Counted from the stretch's first letter, positions 47,209 through 58,801 are shown. The stretch: DNA of 64,000 nt from Stenocarpella maydis (GCA_002270565.1 NQMI01000020.1:248001-312000); one strand, 5' to 3'. The notes: generated by a model not told the origin, from the letters alone. Translations and numbers: made by a program.

Positions 47209-47663
47209 TGTTATGAGCCAACACACACTGACGGCTGACTACCGCAGAAGACAACCCCGCAGGTCGGAAAGTGGCCCCCAAAAGAAGCGCTCCACCTGAT
47301 CCAATCAGTAACACCACCTTACCAGGGTTCGAGTCAGGGACCCACCAAAGCTTTAGTCAGTCAGGGCGAAGCCCACCAAGCCGGAAGGGGAGCTTCAGTC
47401 GATCAGGACGAAGCCAGCGAGCATCACTAAATACAAATAAAGAGTTAGAATATATAAGACATAGTTATTACTACAATAAATAGTTTTATGGAACAGACTC
47501 TTCAGTCGTTAGTTTAAGTATTTAATCCCAATATTAAATAGCTTTATAGCTAGTAATCATTATTAGTTAATAATATTACTTAATAACCACCTAATAATAT
47601 ATTTTAAATATAAACCCCTAATCTTTTAGGTTTAACATACTTAAAAACCCTTTAATTATTATA
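47209..47663 (+). repeat. 5' LTR, 455 bp
   Basis: Aligns with 56130-56590. The left 250 bp are little mutated and GC-normal, while the right 200 bp are strongly TA-enriched. The 3' LTR shows the reverse tendency, so the two copies were mutated in different parts. Confidence 0.93.
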
Positions 47664-49990
47664 TTTTAATAACTCTTATTTATATATCACTATATAGACT
47701 TTAAGTAATATTATACGTGAAACCCTTTATAATATTAGACTCCGGAATAACTACCCCTACCTGCAACCTTCTCTATGAGCTAAACGAACTTACTAACAAC
47801 AAGACTATAAACCCCTGTGTCTAGGAGCTAATTAATGAAGTTAAATAGTTGCGCCTCCTTATAAAAGGATAAGCTTAACACAATACAGAAGTTAAACAGC
47901 TTTAATAGGAAATTACCACCCTTTGGGTAGGAGCTAATATCATTAACACCCTAATCTAAATAAAAGAATATATTAAGCTTAATACTCCAGCCCCTTATAA
48001 CGGAACTGCTGGATAACTTCAGGCACACCTAATGCAAGTTAGGGCCTACTAGTACTTCTATAGGCTAGATGTGCAGCCTAGTGGAAAAAGGGTTATATAT
48101 GTATCCTCTTTTCTTAAAGGACAAGCCTTAGCTTAATTTAAACTCTACCTAACTAACTTCATTAATACAGAATCATTTAAAGCCTATAAGCTCAAAACGT
48201 AACGGATTTTCAGCAGCTATAAAGGCTATAAAGATGCCCTCAGGTCCCTATTTCAGGACCCAAATAAGGAATAATAGGCAGAAAGGGACCTAGCAAATTA
48301 TAAGCAGTATAATTTAGTAATCAACTATATAATAGAATTTCAATAAATCTATACTAAAATCAACTATACTAATAATATAAAGAAATTTATATTTTACTAT
48401 AAATTAAAAAATAAAATAAACAATAAACTTAGTAAAGTTATAAACTAACCTAATGATTTTCTATATTATATAAAAATAGCTATCTAGATTAATAACAGAC
48501 TTTACAAATAATGCTTAAAAAAGAAAGAATAAACTTCTAAACAACCCTTATTTCATAAATATAAACCAAATATAGGAAAGAAGTATCAGAAGCTAAGCAC
48601 CTAGTAGGAATAATATGCAGGACCTATAGAGCTAGATATTACCCAATATAAGGATAAGAAAAACATTAAGTGCTATAATTGCAATAAGATAGGATACTTT
48701 GCTTTAGAATACAGGGCTTTAAAGAAAAATAGGGACTAAAAGTTAGTACCTAAAGGAACTCAATAAGCCAATAAAGCTACCCAACAAGCCAATATAGCTA
48801 CTTATAGCATATAAGGACCACCTAGATCTAAACTACAATAGGAGCTTGCAAATAAGTACTGTATCTATAGAATAAATATATATAACTAATATTAGGTATA
48901 CCCAGATTAAGACCTAAATAAAAAATGCAACTTCTATAACTCTAATAAAGAAGACCTTTATAATAATTTATACTTTTTATAATATACCAAGTCCTAATAT
49001 AAGAAACATTAGAAGGATAAGGCACAATAGCAGCCTATCCTACTAATAAAGAATCCTTAGAAGCCTAAAAAGGTATATGTATCACTTAGTTAAATAGCTT
49101 ACTTTAATAATAGCTATACCACTTACTATAATAATAAGGAAACTACCAGATGGTTTCCTAAGAATGCTTTAGGAAAGCAGGGAAGAACCCTAGTAATAGG
49201 AAATAGGGAGAAACTCTTATAAATTAATCCTAGGATAGAAAGAAAACCTATCCCTTAAGCTATACTTGCGCTATAAACTCAGTAGAAGGAACCACAAGAC
49301 TACCTAGGATAAGCACCCCTTCTAGCCCCAAGAACTAATATTATAGCAATTATAATTATAAGAAGATCTTTTAAAGAAACTATAGGATAACCTACCCAGG
49401 AATACAGAAGGCCAGGAGATGCAGAACACATATGCCCAATATATAATAAGCATCAGAATATCTTCTAAATATTATATATCTACAATAAGTATAAGAAATA
49501 CATAAGGGAGAAAACCAAGCACAACTAGTTTCCCTAATGATATCCAGGCAAGAACATCAAACATATATATAAGTATAACAATTTTAAGAACTAGCACCTA
49601 TACTAAAAACATAATAAGACAAGATGCACCCTAATAAGGCTAGACTCCTATATACCCTTAGAATGCCTATAAAACCCTAATAGATGGGCAAACTATAAAG
49701 AATCAGTCTGCAAGATATACATGCTCAATAAGGCTCAGGATTAGCATCTACTAAAGCAGCAGGAGCTACAACTTAAAACTCTAATAATAAAGGAATAGGA
49801 TCACAGCATATAACAGCTAATTGATGACCTATAAAAATCACAAAACATTACAAAGCAAAATCTCAAGAGCATCAAGAAGGTCCTAGCAGCAAACAAGCAG
49901 TCAAAAAACTAGAAAGGCTATCTATAAAACCTTAGGCAGCAACTAACTACATTATAAGGTACTTATGCACAATAACAAGCAACTACAGCC
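47664..49990 (+). pseudogene. Retrotransposon gag region
   Basis: A capsid-like stretch (about 48,000-48,300) reads VRAY*YFYRLDVQPSGKRV and SSFLKGQALA, with stops at former Trp/Gln codons. A CCHC zinc knuckle at 48671-48712 keeps the first two Cys (CYNCNKIG), but the His and last Cys are both Tyr, as expected from C-to-T and G-to-A change. Between knuckle and protease lie another 1.2 kb including a Gln/Lys/Leu-rich, coiled-coil-like stretch (about 49,730-49,980). No intact frame remains. Confidence 0.75.
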
Positions 49991-49999
49991 ACCTAACAG

Positions 50000-52900
50000 T
50001 TCAGGTTAAGTTAGGAGTCCATATATACTCAGCACTCATCAATAATAAAGCACAAGGGAATTTCATATCCCTAAAAGTAGTAAACGGATACTACCTACTA
50101 TAGCATAAGAAAAGGGAACCCTATAGACTCAATATAGTAGATAGAATTAAAGTATCTTACAGCAATAGAGTTATCAACATAAAGACTAATCCCCTCCCAG
50201 TTTAGATTTACAACCGCATGAAATTACTATCATTCAATATTACTAAAATCGTAAATCACTAGTTAATCTTAGGAATACCTTAGCTAAGAAAGAATAATTC
50301 CTAAATTAATTAAACCACTAGCCAGATCTTTTGGGATAATACCATTCCTTAGAAGAAGATTATAATTAATAATAAGGGAAGAAGTTATATCACTAAGGAT
50401 AGCAAATAAATAATGCACTTAAATGGACTTATAGATACCTCTAGGAGCAGGCAAGAGTCCCAACTCCAAAAAAGTAAAGAAGGATTAAGCCACTTAAGCA
50501 CCTTACAAAAAAACTAAAGCCAATCAGAAAATCACCAGTCCAGTACAACCAGTCAGCATACAACACAGGAAACATAATAATACCTCCTTTACCTAAAAGA
50601 AAAGGAAGGAGACAAGACCAACAAACTAACACAAATACCAGAAGACTATTATAAATTCAAAAAAGTATTCCAAAAACAACTTAACACTATATTACCACAA
50701 CATATACAATAGGACTACAAAATACCATTAAAACCCAAAACAATACCCCAATTTAAGCCTATCTACAGACTTAATAAAGAATAACTCAAAGCACTTAGGG
50801 AATATCTCAATAAAAACCTCTAGAAGGGATTCATTAGGCCATTATAATCACTAGCAAAATACCTAATCCTCTTTATACTAAAGAAGAATAATAAACTATA
50901 ACTTTATATTAACTACTAATAATTAAACAACATTACAATCAAGAACTAATACCCTCTCCCACTCATTAAGAAACTAGAGGATCGACTTAAAGAAGCAAAA
51001 TAGTTTATAACACTCAACTTAAAGTATAAATATAACCTTATCTAAATAAAAGAAGGAGAAGAATAAAAGATACCATTCAGAACACACTGTAGGCATTATA
51101 AAATAATAATTATACCTTTTAAATTAACTAATATACCTATATTATTCTAAGAAATAATTAACTAAGTCCTAAGTAAATACCTTAATATCTTTATTATCAC
51201 CTACTTAAACAATATTCCTATCTTCTCAGAAAACCTTAATGATTACAAGGGATATATTAAAAAGGTTCTCCAAAAACTTTAGGACGCCAATCTCCTAATA
51301 GAATCAGAAAAATGCAACTAGCATATATAAAAAGTTAACTATCTCAGATATATAATCAAACTAGAAAAAATCAAAATATAAAAAGGAAAAGTTAAAGCAA
51401 TTAAGAAATAGCCAACCCCTATAAACATTAAGAATATTAAAACATTCCTTAAATACACTAACTTCTATTAATAATTCATTACATAATATAGCAATATTAT
51501 AAAGCCATTAATAAACCTTACTAAGAAGGATTATACCTTTAAATAAATAGATACCAAACAACAAGCTTTCCAAACACTTAAGGATAAGATTACAAAAGAC
51601 CCCATACTTAAGGAAGCAGACCTAAAGAAGGAATTCAAAATCTATATAGACGCCTCAAATAACACCATAAGCGGAGAACTTACTCAAAAAGACAATTAAG
51701 AAAGAACATATATCATTATAAACTTCAGCAAAAAGTTCAATAAACCAGAAACCCACTATACTATACCAAAGAAAATTTATAGTAATAATATATATATTTT
51801 AGGAATAGCAATACTACCTTATAGGAGCTAAAAATCAGATCAAACTCTACATAAATCATAAGAATCTTACAACCTTTATAATAACTAAGACTCTCAATAA
51901 ACAACAAGCTAAATATATAGAGTTCTTATTACAATTTAATATCAAGATTATCCATATAAACGGAATCAAAAACACAAGAGAAAACACACTTAATTAAAGA
52001 CCCAACCATAAGGATAAGGATTCATCTATAGAATAAATAGTATTCAAAATCCAAGAGAATAAAAGCCTTATTCTTAACTACAAACTTAATACCATAATCA
52101 GGGTTAACTTTCAAACCAGAAAAACCTCTACTAATCCAAAGGAACAAGATAAGTTACTTATAAAAATACATAGGGCACCAGCACACAACCACCAAGGTAT
52201 TATAGCAACAATCAAAAGGATTTAGCAGAATTACTAAATCCTCAACCTTAAAAAGAAGGTTCAGAACATCATTAACAAATGCAACTCATGCAATAAAAAC
52301 AAGGCCTCCAGATACAAGCCATATAGACTATTAAAACCCCTACTAATACCCATAGCTATATAATTATCCATTAGCCTAGACTTCATCATTAAGCTACTTC
52401 TCTCATAAGAACCCTTAACTAAAGTACTATACAACAGTATTCTAGTAGTAGTCTGTAGACTAAGCAAATATATATATTTCATACCATACAAGAAAGCTAG
52501 CACTACAGAAGAACTTGCATACATATTCTTATAAATCATTATAAGCAACTATAGAATACTATATAAAATCATCTCAAATAGAGATAAGCTCTTTACATCA
52601 AACTTTTAGAAGTTACTAATAAAGCAACTTAGAGCAAAGCACAAGCTCTTAACAACTACATATCTACAAACAGACAAATAAATAAAACAAATCAACCAGA
52701 TTATAGAATAATACCTCTAATACTATATTAACCAATTATAGGATAATTAGGTTAAATTACTACTATTAGCATAGTTTGCCTACAACAGCACAACTACCAG
52801 CACAACTAAGTAGTCACCTTTCTTTGCACTCTACAGATACAAACCCCAGGCATACTATAAATCACTACTAAACAACACCCCAGCAGAATTACCGGAACAA

Positions 52901-53400
52901 AAAGCAATACAAATTAAACAAATCTAGAAGAATATCTAAGCAGAACTTTCTTTTATATAAAAATAAATATCAAAATATATAAATCAGAAAAAAATTAAGG
53001 GACCAATTCTTAAAAAGGGAGATAAGGTTTACCTTCTTTACTAAAACATTAAAACCAAGCAACCTAGCAAAAAGCTTAACTATAAGAAAATCAGCCCCTT
53101 CAAAATTTCAAGAAAACTTTCAGATATCAACTATAAACTCTCGCTACCTAAAGAAATAAAATAACACCCAATCTTTCATATCTCACTATTAAAACCAGCA
53201 CACAAAAACATAAAACTCAAAATATAAATTAAAACACTTAATAAATATAGTAAGAAATATAAAGTAGAAAACATTATAGACTTAAGATAGCACTAAAAAA
53301 TAATAGAATACCTTATTAAGTAGAAAGGCTATAACTTTAATAAAAATATATAAAAACCAACCCAAAACTTAACCTACTATTACAATAAACTCAAAAAGTA
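50000..53400 (+). pseudogene. Retrotransposon pol: protease, RT, RNase H, integrase, chromodomain
   Basis: The protease remnant ALINNKAQGNFIS starts at about 50,032 (D-S-G replaced by N-N-K). RT runs about 50,700-51,230, with PQFKPIYRLNKE, YPLPLIKKLEDRLKEAK and TYLNNIPIFS; the YLDD site at 51202-51213 is YLNN. RNase H shows IYIDAS near 51,643. Integrase follows: a zinc-finger CNSC at 52280-52291, SLDFI near 52,376 and SNRDKLF near 52,576, then HPIFHISLLKP near 53,170. A chromodomain at about 53,256-53,370 reads KVENIIDL, then EYLIK*KGYN where the stop replaces Trp. RT is in a different frame from integrase and chromodomain, so small indels also exist. The chromodomain would have guided insertion into heterochromatin. 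Confidence 0.9.
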
Positions 53401-53673
53401 CTATATGCAAATCACTACAAAATAGTCCTAGAAACTAGGAATACAGCCTAAAAACCCCACATATAATAAACTATAATAGACCAACATTATAATAAAACTA
53501 TATAACAAACCCTAGCTTTCACAGCTAAAATAAGGAAAACAACTAACAAAAAACTAATCACAATAGGAATAACTAAAAGTCAGCAACCAGTCACCCCATT
53601 CAACCAACAACCCAAATACCAATCACACCCAAAACCCATCTAAATAAATACCAGTATCCATACCCCACACCCC

Positions 53674-54659
53674 AGCAAATACTAATCACAGGAAAACAAG
53701 ATCAGAACAACACAACACAACCAGTAAACCAAAGACAGCTCTGATGAATTTGTGCTATAGAATAGCATTCAGTTCAGCGTGTGTTTCGGCAGGGTCGCAG
53801 TGCGGTGCTCTGAGGCGAATTGGGACGATTGACAATGGTCTGGACAACTTTGTATTGAATTAAGTTGGGCTTCTGTAAGCCCTCCTTATATACCCTCCGA
53901 CGTCGTCTCACCCCTGGGCACGCTGCGGTAGGCTCTGGTGCAAATTTGCAAATGCCGGAAAATTCGCCCTTCCAACACACCATCTTTGGTTCCAAGCAAC
54001 CAGCCAACCATAGCCCTAGCAATACCCAAATTAAGTACATATAAACTTCAGAAATCAAGCTATCCAATGCACTAAGTCATATACTTTTTGGGTAAGAAAT
54101 AAGGGTAATGCAGAGGTCTGAATTAAGGTGCAAATGCAGGCCAAAATAATCGACTCACGGCCACCAAACTCATCTTGCGTCACGCACGCACTGGGCGTAC
54201 TTAGCGAAAATCGCCTGACTCGCAAGTCTAGGGTAACTCCTTGCTAGGAAGTCTAGGGTAACTCCTTACAACGAAGTCTAGGGTAACTCCTTGCACGGAG
54301 TACCAACGCCCTGCTGAGCGGTTCCGTTTAACAACAGCTAGAGACCAGGACCAATCAAACAACAATCCAACAAGTTTCATTCCTAATAACAAGAATCAGG
54401 CATTAAGATAAGCTACCCACAAGCGCATTTCCTTCACCACCCTCATTACCAATACCCACAAATTCAGACCAATTAGTATCATCACCCATCAAGGAACTTC
54501 AATTAAAAACTCCTACTTCACCCTCAGAATGCAACCACGCCTCCTATACCACCATCCCACTAGCCCCCTTAGTAGAACTTTAGCGAATAACCTTAGCAAA
54601 CTACTCAACAATCTACCTCCGCTCTACTTCAGCCTCCTCCATTTCCATACGCTCCAACT
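53674..54659. repeat. 986-bp segment repeated after the N, copy 1
   Basis: Nearly identical to 54661-55650 (990 bp). Differences are a 4-bp GT expansion and a few substitutions, several of them C/T or G/A. It runs right up to the single N. Confidence 0.95.
53740..54333 (-). mobile_element. Nested solo LTR of another retrotransposon, copy 1, 594 bp
   Basis: On the minus strand it starts TGTTAAACGG and ends ATTCATCAGA. GCTGT (ACAGC on plus) is duplicated at 53735-53739 and 54334-54338. It has a TATATAAGG box near 53,886-53,894 on the minus strand and three copies of a roughly 22-bp motif containing GTCTAGGGTAACTCCTT (plus-strand reading, 54,225-54,295). Base composition is normal, with little RIP, in contrast to the host element. 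No internal region or second LTR, hence a solo LTR. Confidence 0.8.
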
Positions 54660-54660
54660 N
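54660..54660. other. Single ambiguous base (N), probable contig join
   Basis: The only N in the window. It separates the two copies of the roughly 986-bp repeat exactly at their boundaries. Confidence 0.95.
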
Positions 54661-55650
54661 AGCAAATACTAATCACAGGAAAACAAGATCAGAACAACAC
54701 AACACAACCAGTAAACCAAAGACAGCTCTGATGAATTTGTGCTATAGAATAGCATTCAGTTCAGCGTGTGTGTGTTTCGGCAGGGTCGCAGTATGGTGCT
54801 CTGAGGCGAATTGGGACGATTGACAATGGTCTGGACAACTTTGTATTGAATTAAGTTGGGCTTCTGTAAGCCCTCCTTATATACCCTCCGACGTCGTCTC
54901 ACCCCTGGGCACGCTGCGGTCGGCTCTGGTGCAAATTTGCAAATGCCGGAAAATTCGCCCTTCCAACACACCATCTTTGGTTCCAAGCAGCCAGCCAACC
55001 ATAGCCCTAGCAATGCCCAAATTAAGTACATACAAACTTCAGAAATCAGGCTATCCAATGCACTAAGTCATATACTTTTTGGGTAAGAAATAAGGGTAAT
55101 GCAGAGGTCTGAATTAAGGTGCAAATGCAGGCCAAAATAATCGACTCACGGCCACCAAACTCATCTTGCGTCACGCACGCACTGGGCGTACTTAGCGAAA
55201 ATCGCCTGACTCGCAAGTCTAGGGTAACTCCTTGCTAGGAAGTCTAGGGTAACTCCTTACAACGAAGTCTAGGGTAACTCCTTGCACGGAGTACCAACGC
55301 CCTGCTGAGCGGTTCCGTTTAACAACAGCTAGAGACCAGGACCAATCAAACAACAATCCAACAAGTTTCATTCCTAATAACAAGAATCAGGCATTAAGAT
55401 AAGCTACCCACAAGCGCATTTCCTTCACCACCCTCATTACCAATACCCACAAATTCAGACCAATTAGTATCATCACCCATCAAGGAACTTCAATTAAAAA
55501 CTCCTACTTCACCCTCAGAATGCAACCACGCCTCCTATACCACCATCCCACTAGCCCCCTTAGTAGAACTTTAGCGAATAACCTTAGCAAACTACTCAAC
55601 AATCTACCTCCGCTCTACTTCAGCCTCCTCCATTTCCATACGCTCCAACT
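54661..55650. repeat. 990-bp segment repeated after the N, copy 2
   Basis: Second copy of 53674-54659. Beyond 55650 the sequence continues into the rest of the retrotransposon. Confidence 0.95.
54727..55324 (-). mobile_element. Nested solo LTR, copy 2, 598 bp
   Basis: Same element as 53740-54333 with the same ACAGC target duplications (54722-54726 and 55325-55329). Probably the same physical copy assembled twice. Confidence 0.75.
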
Positions 55651-56129
55651 CCTCCACCAACGAAAAACCACAATATATCACGCGCTTCTACTTTTTTAAC
55701 CAAATACAATCTTACTTAATCAAACAAGCTAGCTTAAGGTATATAGCCTCCATCTTATTACAAAGCTTCTAGCGCTACTTCACAATATTTCAAAGCTTAG
55801 CAACAGACGGACCAAACACATTATATCCCGAAAGGTTCTAATAAACGCACTCATAATAACAACTAAAGTACTACTTAAAGGCTTAGCAACTCTCCCCAAG
55901 ACCCCAAGACTCACAAGAAGAACATGCTAGCATATTAATACAGTTTGCCATAATAACTTATAGTAATATATAATAATTTACAGTTAACTTCAAAATATTA
56001 AACTTCTAAATACAAGACTTCATAACCCTACCCAATATAATAAATTAAAAAGGAGTAGACGAAAACATAGATAAGCAAAAATAACTTACAAAATACCATT
56101 AAGGACAAAAGAAGCAAGAAGGGAGATAG
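55330..56129 (+). pseudogene. Probable third ORF of the chromovirus, downstream of pol
   Basis: One + frame reads about 266 codons from the end of the nested LTR to a TAG at 56127-56129, directly before the 3' LTR. It contains about 14 internal stops, all TAA or TAG and none TGA, as RIP of Gln/Trp/Arg codons would give. Readable stretches include STNEKPQYITRFYFFNQIQS, FQSLATDGPNTLYPERF and LSPRPQDSQEEHASILIQFA. If the nested solo LTR and one target duplication are removed, the frame continues leftward to about 53,560. It is not integrase or chromodomain and I do not recognise it. Its last codons overlap the polypurine tract. Confidence 0.5.
56101..56129 (+). other. Polypurine tract before the 3' LTR
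   Basis: A purine-rich run (AAAAGAAGCAAGAAGGGAGA at its centre) directly adjoins the 3' LTR and is the likely plus-strand primer site. Confidence 0.75.
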
Positions 56130-56590
56130 TATTATAAGCCAACACATACTAACGGCTAACTACTGCAAAAGACAACCCCGCAGGTCAGAAAGTAGCCCCC
56201 AAAAGAAGCACTCCACCTAATCCAATCAGTAACACCACCTTACCAGAGTTAGGATCAGGAACCCACCACAACTTCAGTCAGTTAGAACGAAGCCCACAAA
56301 GCCAAAAGGGCAGCTTCAGTCAATCAGGATAAAGCTAGCAAAGCCATCACCAAATACAAATAAAGAGTCAGAATATATATACAAACATAATCATCACCAC
56401 AATAGATAGTTTTTATAAAACAGACTCTTCAATCATCAATCTAAATATTCAATCCCAACATTGAATAGCCTTACCGCTAGTGATTATTATCAGCCAACAA
56501 TCTTGCTCAACAACCGCCTAATAACATATTCCAAACATAAACCCCTAATCTTTCAGGTTTAACATACTCGGAAACCCTCTGATCATTACC
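56130..56590 (+). repeat. 3' LTR, 461 bp
   Basis: Partner of 47209-47663. It starts TATTATAAGCC (TG to TA at the end) and is followed by the TATAT target duplication at 56591-56595. Confidence 0.93.
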
Positions 56591-56595
56591 TATAT

Positions 56596-57153
56596 GAGTT
56601 ATATAGCTGGAGTGTCTATAGCTAGTTATTATGGTTAGTACTATACTGCCCTGCTAGCTGGTAATTACCTACTACTATTGCTATAAACCTAATCATAATA
56701 TAGGGAATAAAGATACTAATAAAATATATAAGGCGGAAGTAATGGAATAAAGGTATCTAGTTAGGTAATGGCTTAGCCCTAGCTAGATAGTGGAGATAAA
56801 GCTGTAAGTGGCCCCAAGCAATGTGATTATGTCACCAGGGCTGTCGCTGTGAATGGTCACATTGCTTGGCTTGCGATCCATGACAGCAGATTGGTCCGCG
56901 AAACCATGAGCTGAAAAGGATCACTGATCCTCTGTCGCCGCCCCATACCTAGGTATCTGCCTAATCCGGCGGCAAATCGTCAACTTTAACCTGGTATTTA
57001 TCAAAATTGTGCCTTGCCCTGCAGAGATTCTGATCTGGACATTCCATCAGATGGCACCGTGACACCAAGATCAGGCTCTGTGCGTGCTCCACGTCGGCAC
57101 ATCGCACCAGCTGGAGAGCGCATGCAGACGACTCTCAGCTGTGATCCCCGGCC
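56596..57153. other. Intergenic, transition from AT-rich to normal DNA and regulator promoter
   Basis: AT-rich until about 56,800, then normal composition. Holds a TACCTAGGTA palindrome at 56945-56956, about 200 bp before the Zn2Cys6 gene. Confidence 0.5.
56945..56956. repeat. TACCTAGGTA palindrome, copy 5
   Basis: ATACCTAGGTAT, a perfect 12-bp palindrome. Confidence 0.85.
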
Positions 57154-58506
57154 ATGGCTTCCCGATGGCACGGAGACAGAAGCCGGCCGGCCAAGGTCGG
57201 GCACCGGAAATCCCGGAATGGGTGTCTCAAGTGCAAGTCCCGCCGGGTCAAGTGCGACGAGAAACACCCGGTTTGTGGCAACTGCCATCGTTTGCAGATG
57301 GAATGCTCATGGCCAAGCACCTCTCAAGACCACGGGCATCAACAGCAATTGCTGCCAACACCTTCTTCCAGCCGGCAAACGGGTCTCTCACCTTCGGCCG
57401 ACAGCACCGGCGCAGGACCTTCTACGGCACACGCCCCCGAGCAGGCCGTCACCCTACCGGGCTGGCCGCAGTGGGCCAACAATGAGAACATCCTTGCTCA
57501 GACGAGTTTGACACTGGACGGCCCTAATCACCTCAATATGCCAGAGTCAAAGTCCCGAAGGATGATGGAGCACCGCTTGATGCAGAATTGGTTTCTCAAT
57601 GCTCACAACCCCTTCCGACTCAACCCAGCACCTTACTGGAAGGATATATGGGTCAAGACAATGCCTGAGATCGCCCTAAGCCACGACAATATGCTCTTTG
57701 GTATCTGTGCGCTCTCCGCCACGAACATCCTCCGCTCCGACCCCGAGGACAAAGAGATACACGCCGCTCGAGACAGCTACTTCGTAGCAGCCCTCCGGGC
57801 ACAGCGGGAGGAGGTCGCGACACTGTCTGTCGAGACCGCCGAGGTCGTATGCTTCGGCGCCCTGCTCATCTCAATCACGGTATTTGCGATGTTGCAGGAG
57901 CGCAGCCTGACGCCGTACCAGCCGCCAATGGACTGGCTCAAGCTGGGCCGCGGCGCAGGCATCGTCATCCGGCAGAGCGTGCAGACCATCCTCACCCTGT
58001 CCCAGGAGTCCCGCCACTCCGCGCTGATGAACGCGACCAACGCATACCCGTACCTCGGCCGGGACGAGGCCTACTTCAGCCCGGAACACCGCGTCGACTT
58101 CCAGAACGTGCTCACGCAGCACCTGCCGTCCGGTGACGACTGGGCCGACGGCGAGACGCGGGAGGCATACGAGAAGACACTCAGTTATGTCGGCAGCATC
58201 CAGAGCGCAATCAGCCAGGGCGAGCCGGTATATTCCATCGCGAGGCGCATCCAGGCCTTCCCGCTCCTGATACCGTCCAGGTATGCCGAGCTGCTGGCGT
58301 CCCTGCGGCCCCGCGCGCTGGTGGTGCTGGCACATTTCTTTGCGGTCGTGGCGCAGGTGCACAATGTGTGGTGGCTGGGCGACGAGCCCTTCAGAGGCGA
58401 GGAGACGACCTCGATGAGGGAGATCCGCGCTATCAAGGATGCGCTTCCACGGCAGTGGCTGAGCACTATGGTATGGCCGCTGGATGTGGTGGAGTTGAAG
58501 CACTAA
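57154..58506 (+). CDS. Zn2Cys6 transcription factor, Upc2-like, 450 aa
   Basis: Single-exon gene. The binuclear zinc cluster uses C24, C27, C34, C41, C44 and C51 (spacing 2-6-6-2-6) within GHRKSRNGCLKCKSRRVKCD, a form typical of the Upc2/sterol-uptake-control type of fungal regulators. A Gln/Ser/Pro-rich linker (residues 60-95) is followed by a helical regulatory region, FLNAHNPFRLNP to the C-terminus, resembling the fungal transcription factor domain of that group. It should bind CGG-type or sterol-response-type sites in the nucleus; target genes cannot be inferred. The frame is intact although it sits 560 bp from a RIP-mutated retrotransposon. An earlier start in the same frame is not seen. 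Confidence 0.9.
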   Translation: MASRWHGDRSRPAKVGHRKSRNGCLKCKSRRVKCDEKHPVCGNCHRLQMECSWPSTSQDHGHQQQLLPTPSSSRQTGLSPSADSTGAGPSTAHAPEQAVTLPGWPQWANNENILAQTSLTLDGPNHLNMPESKSRRMMEHRLMQNWFLNAHNPFRLNPAPYWKDIWVKTMPEIALSHDNMLFGICALSATNILRSDPEDKEIHAARDSYFVAALRAQREEVATLSVETAEVVCFGALLISITVFAMLQERSLTPYQPPMDWLKLGRGAGIVIRQSVQTILTLSQESRHSALMNATNAYPYLGRDEAYFSPEHRVDFQNVLTQHLPSGDDWADGETREAYEKTLSYVGSIQSAISQGEPVYSIARRIQAFPLLIPSRYAELLASLRPRALVVLAHFFAVVAQVHNVWWLGDEPFRGEETTSMREIRAIKDALPRQWLSTMVWPLDVVELKH

Positions 58507-58801
58507 GGCATGTTCGACGGGTCAGACTTGTACCGAAGGCGCGAGAGACGTACAATTCTCATGCCCTATGCCATCTCTACGTAGGAACGTAAGTGACGAG
58601 TAGAACACAGACATCCAGTTGCTTGCATATCACTGACAAGGGTTCGGTGTTACAAATGGATGAGACAGGGGATGTAGGCTGATCCAGGATAACAGAACTT
58701 GAAAAGCCAAGATTGCTCAGGAGACTGGCTGCCGTGAACTCTATGTGAAACTGGCGATATCCAAACATGAAAAGATTCAAAAGATTCATCAAGTATGACG
58801 C

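Larger units (their letters stand above)
47209..56590 (+). mobile_element. RIP-degraded Ty3/Gypsy LTR retrotransposon with chromodomain (chromovirus)
   Basis: A full-length element on the plus strand. Two LTRs (47209-47663 and 56130-56590) start TGTTATGAGCC and TATTATAAGCC. TATAT is duplicated at 47204-47208 and 56591-56595. Order inside: gag with zinc knuckle, protease, RT, RNase H, integrase, chromodomain, then a probable third ORF. Hundreds of C-to-T and G-to-A changes create TAA/TAG stops and catalytic losses (DSG-type protease site to NNK, YLDD to YLNN), the hallmark of RIP. A solo LTR of another family is nested at 53740-54333, and that segment is repeated after an N at 54660. Without the repeat the element is about 8.4 kb, or about 7.8 kb without the nested LTR. 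Confidence 0.93.

Noticed and set aside
47326..47345. GGTTCGAGTC resembling a tRNA B box inside the 5' LTR
   Set aside because: No A box, cloverleaf or terminator at the right distance, and the match is part of the LTR, mutated in the other LTR copy.
52261..52548. 95-codon minus-strand frame
   Set aside because: Antisense to the integrase region of the retrotransposon; an artefact of RIP-altered composition.
53774..54067. 97-codon minus-strand frame, repeated at 54756-55058
   Set aside because: It lies entirely inside the nested solo LTR and spans its TATA box, so it is not a gene.
54661..55324. Second, independent insertion of the solo LTR
   Set aside because: The target duplication and both flanks are identical to copy 1 and the copies abut an N, so an assembly duplication is far more likely than two insertions.
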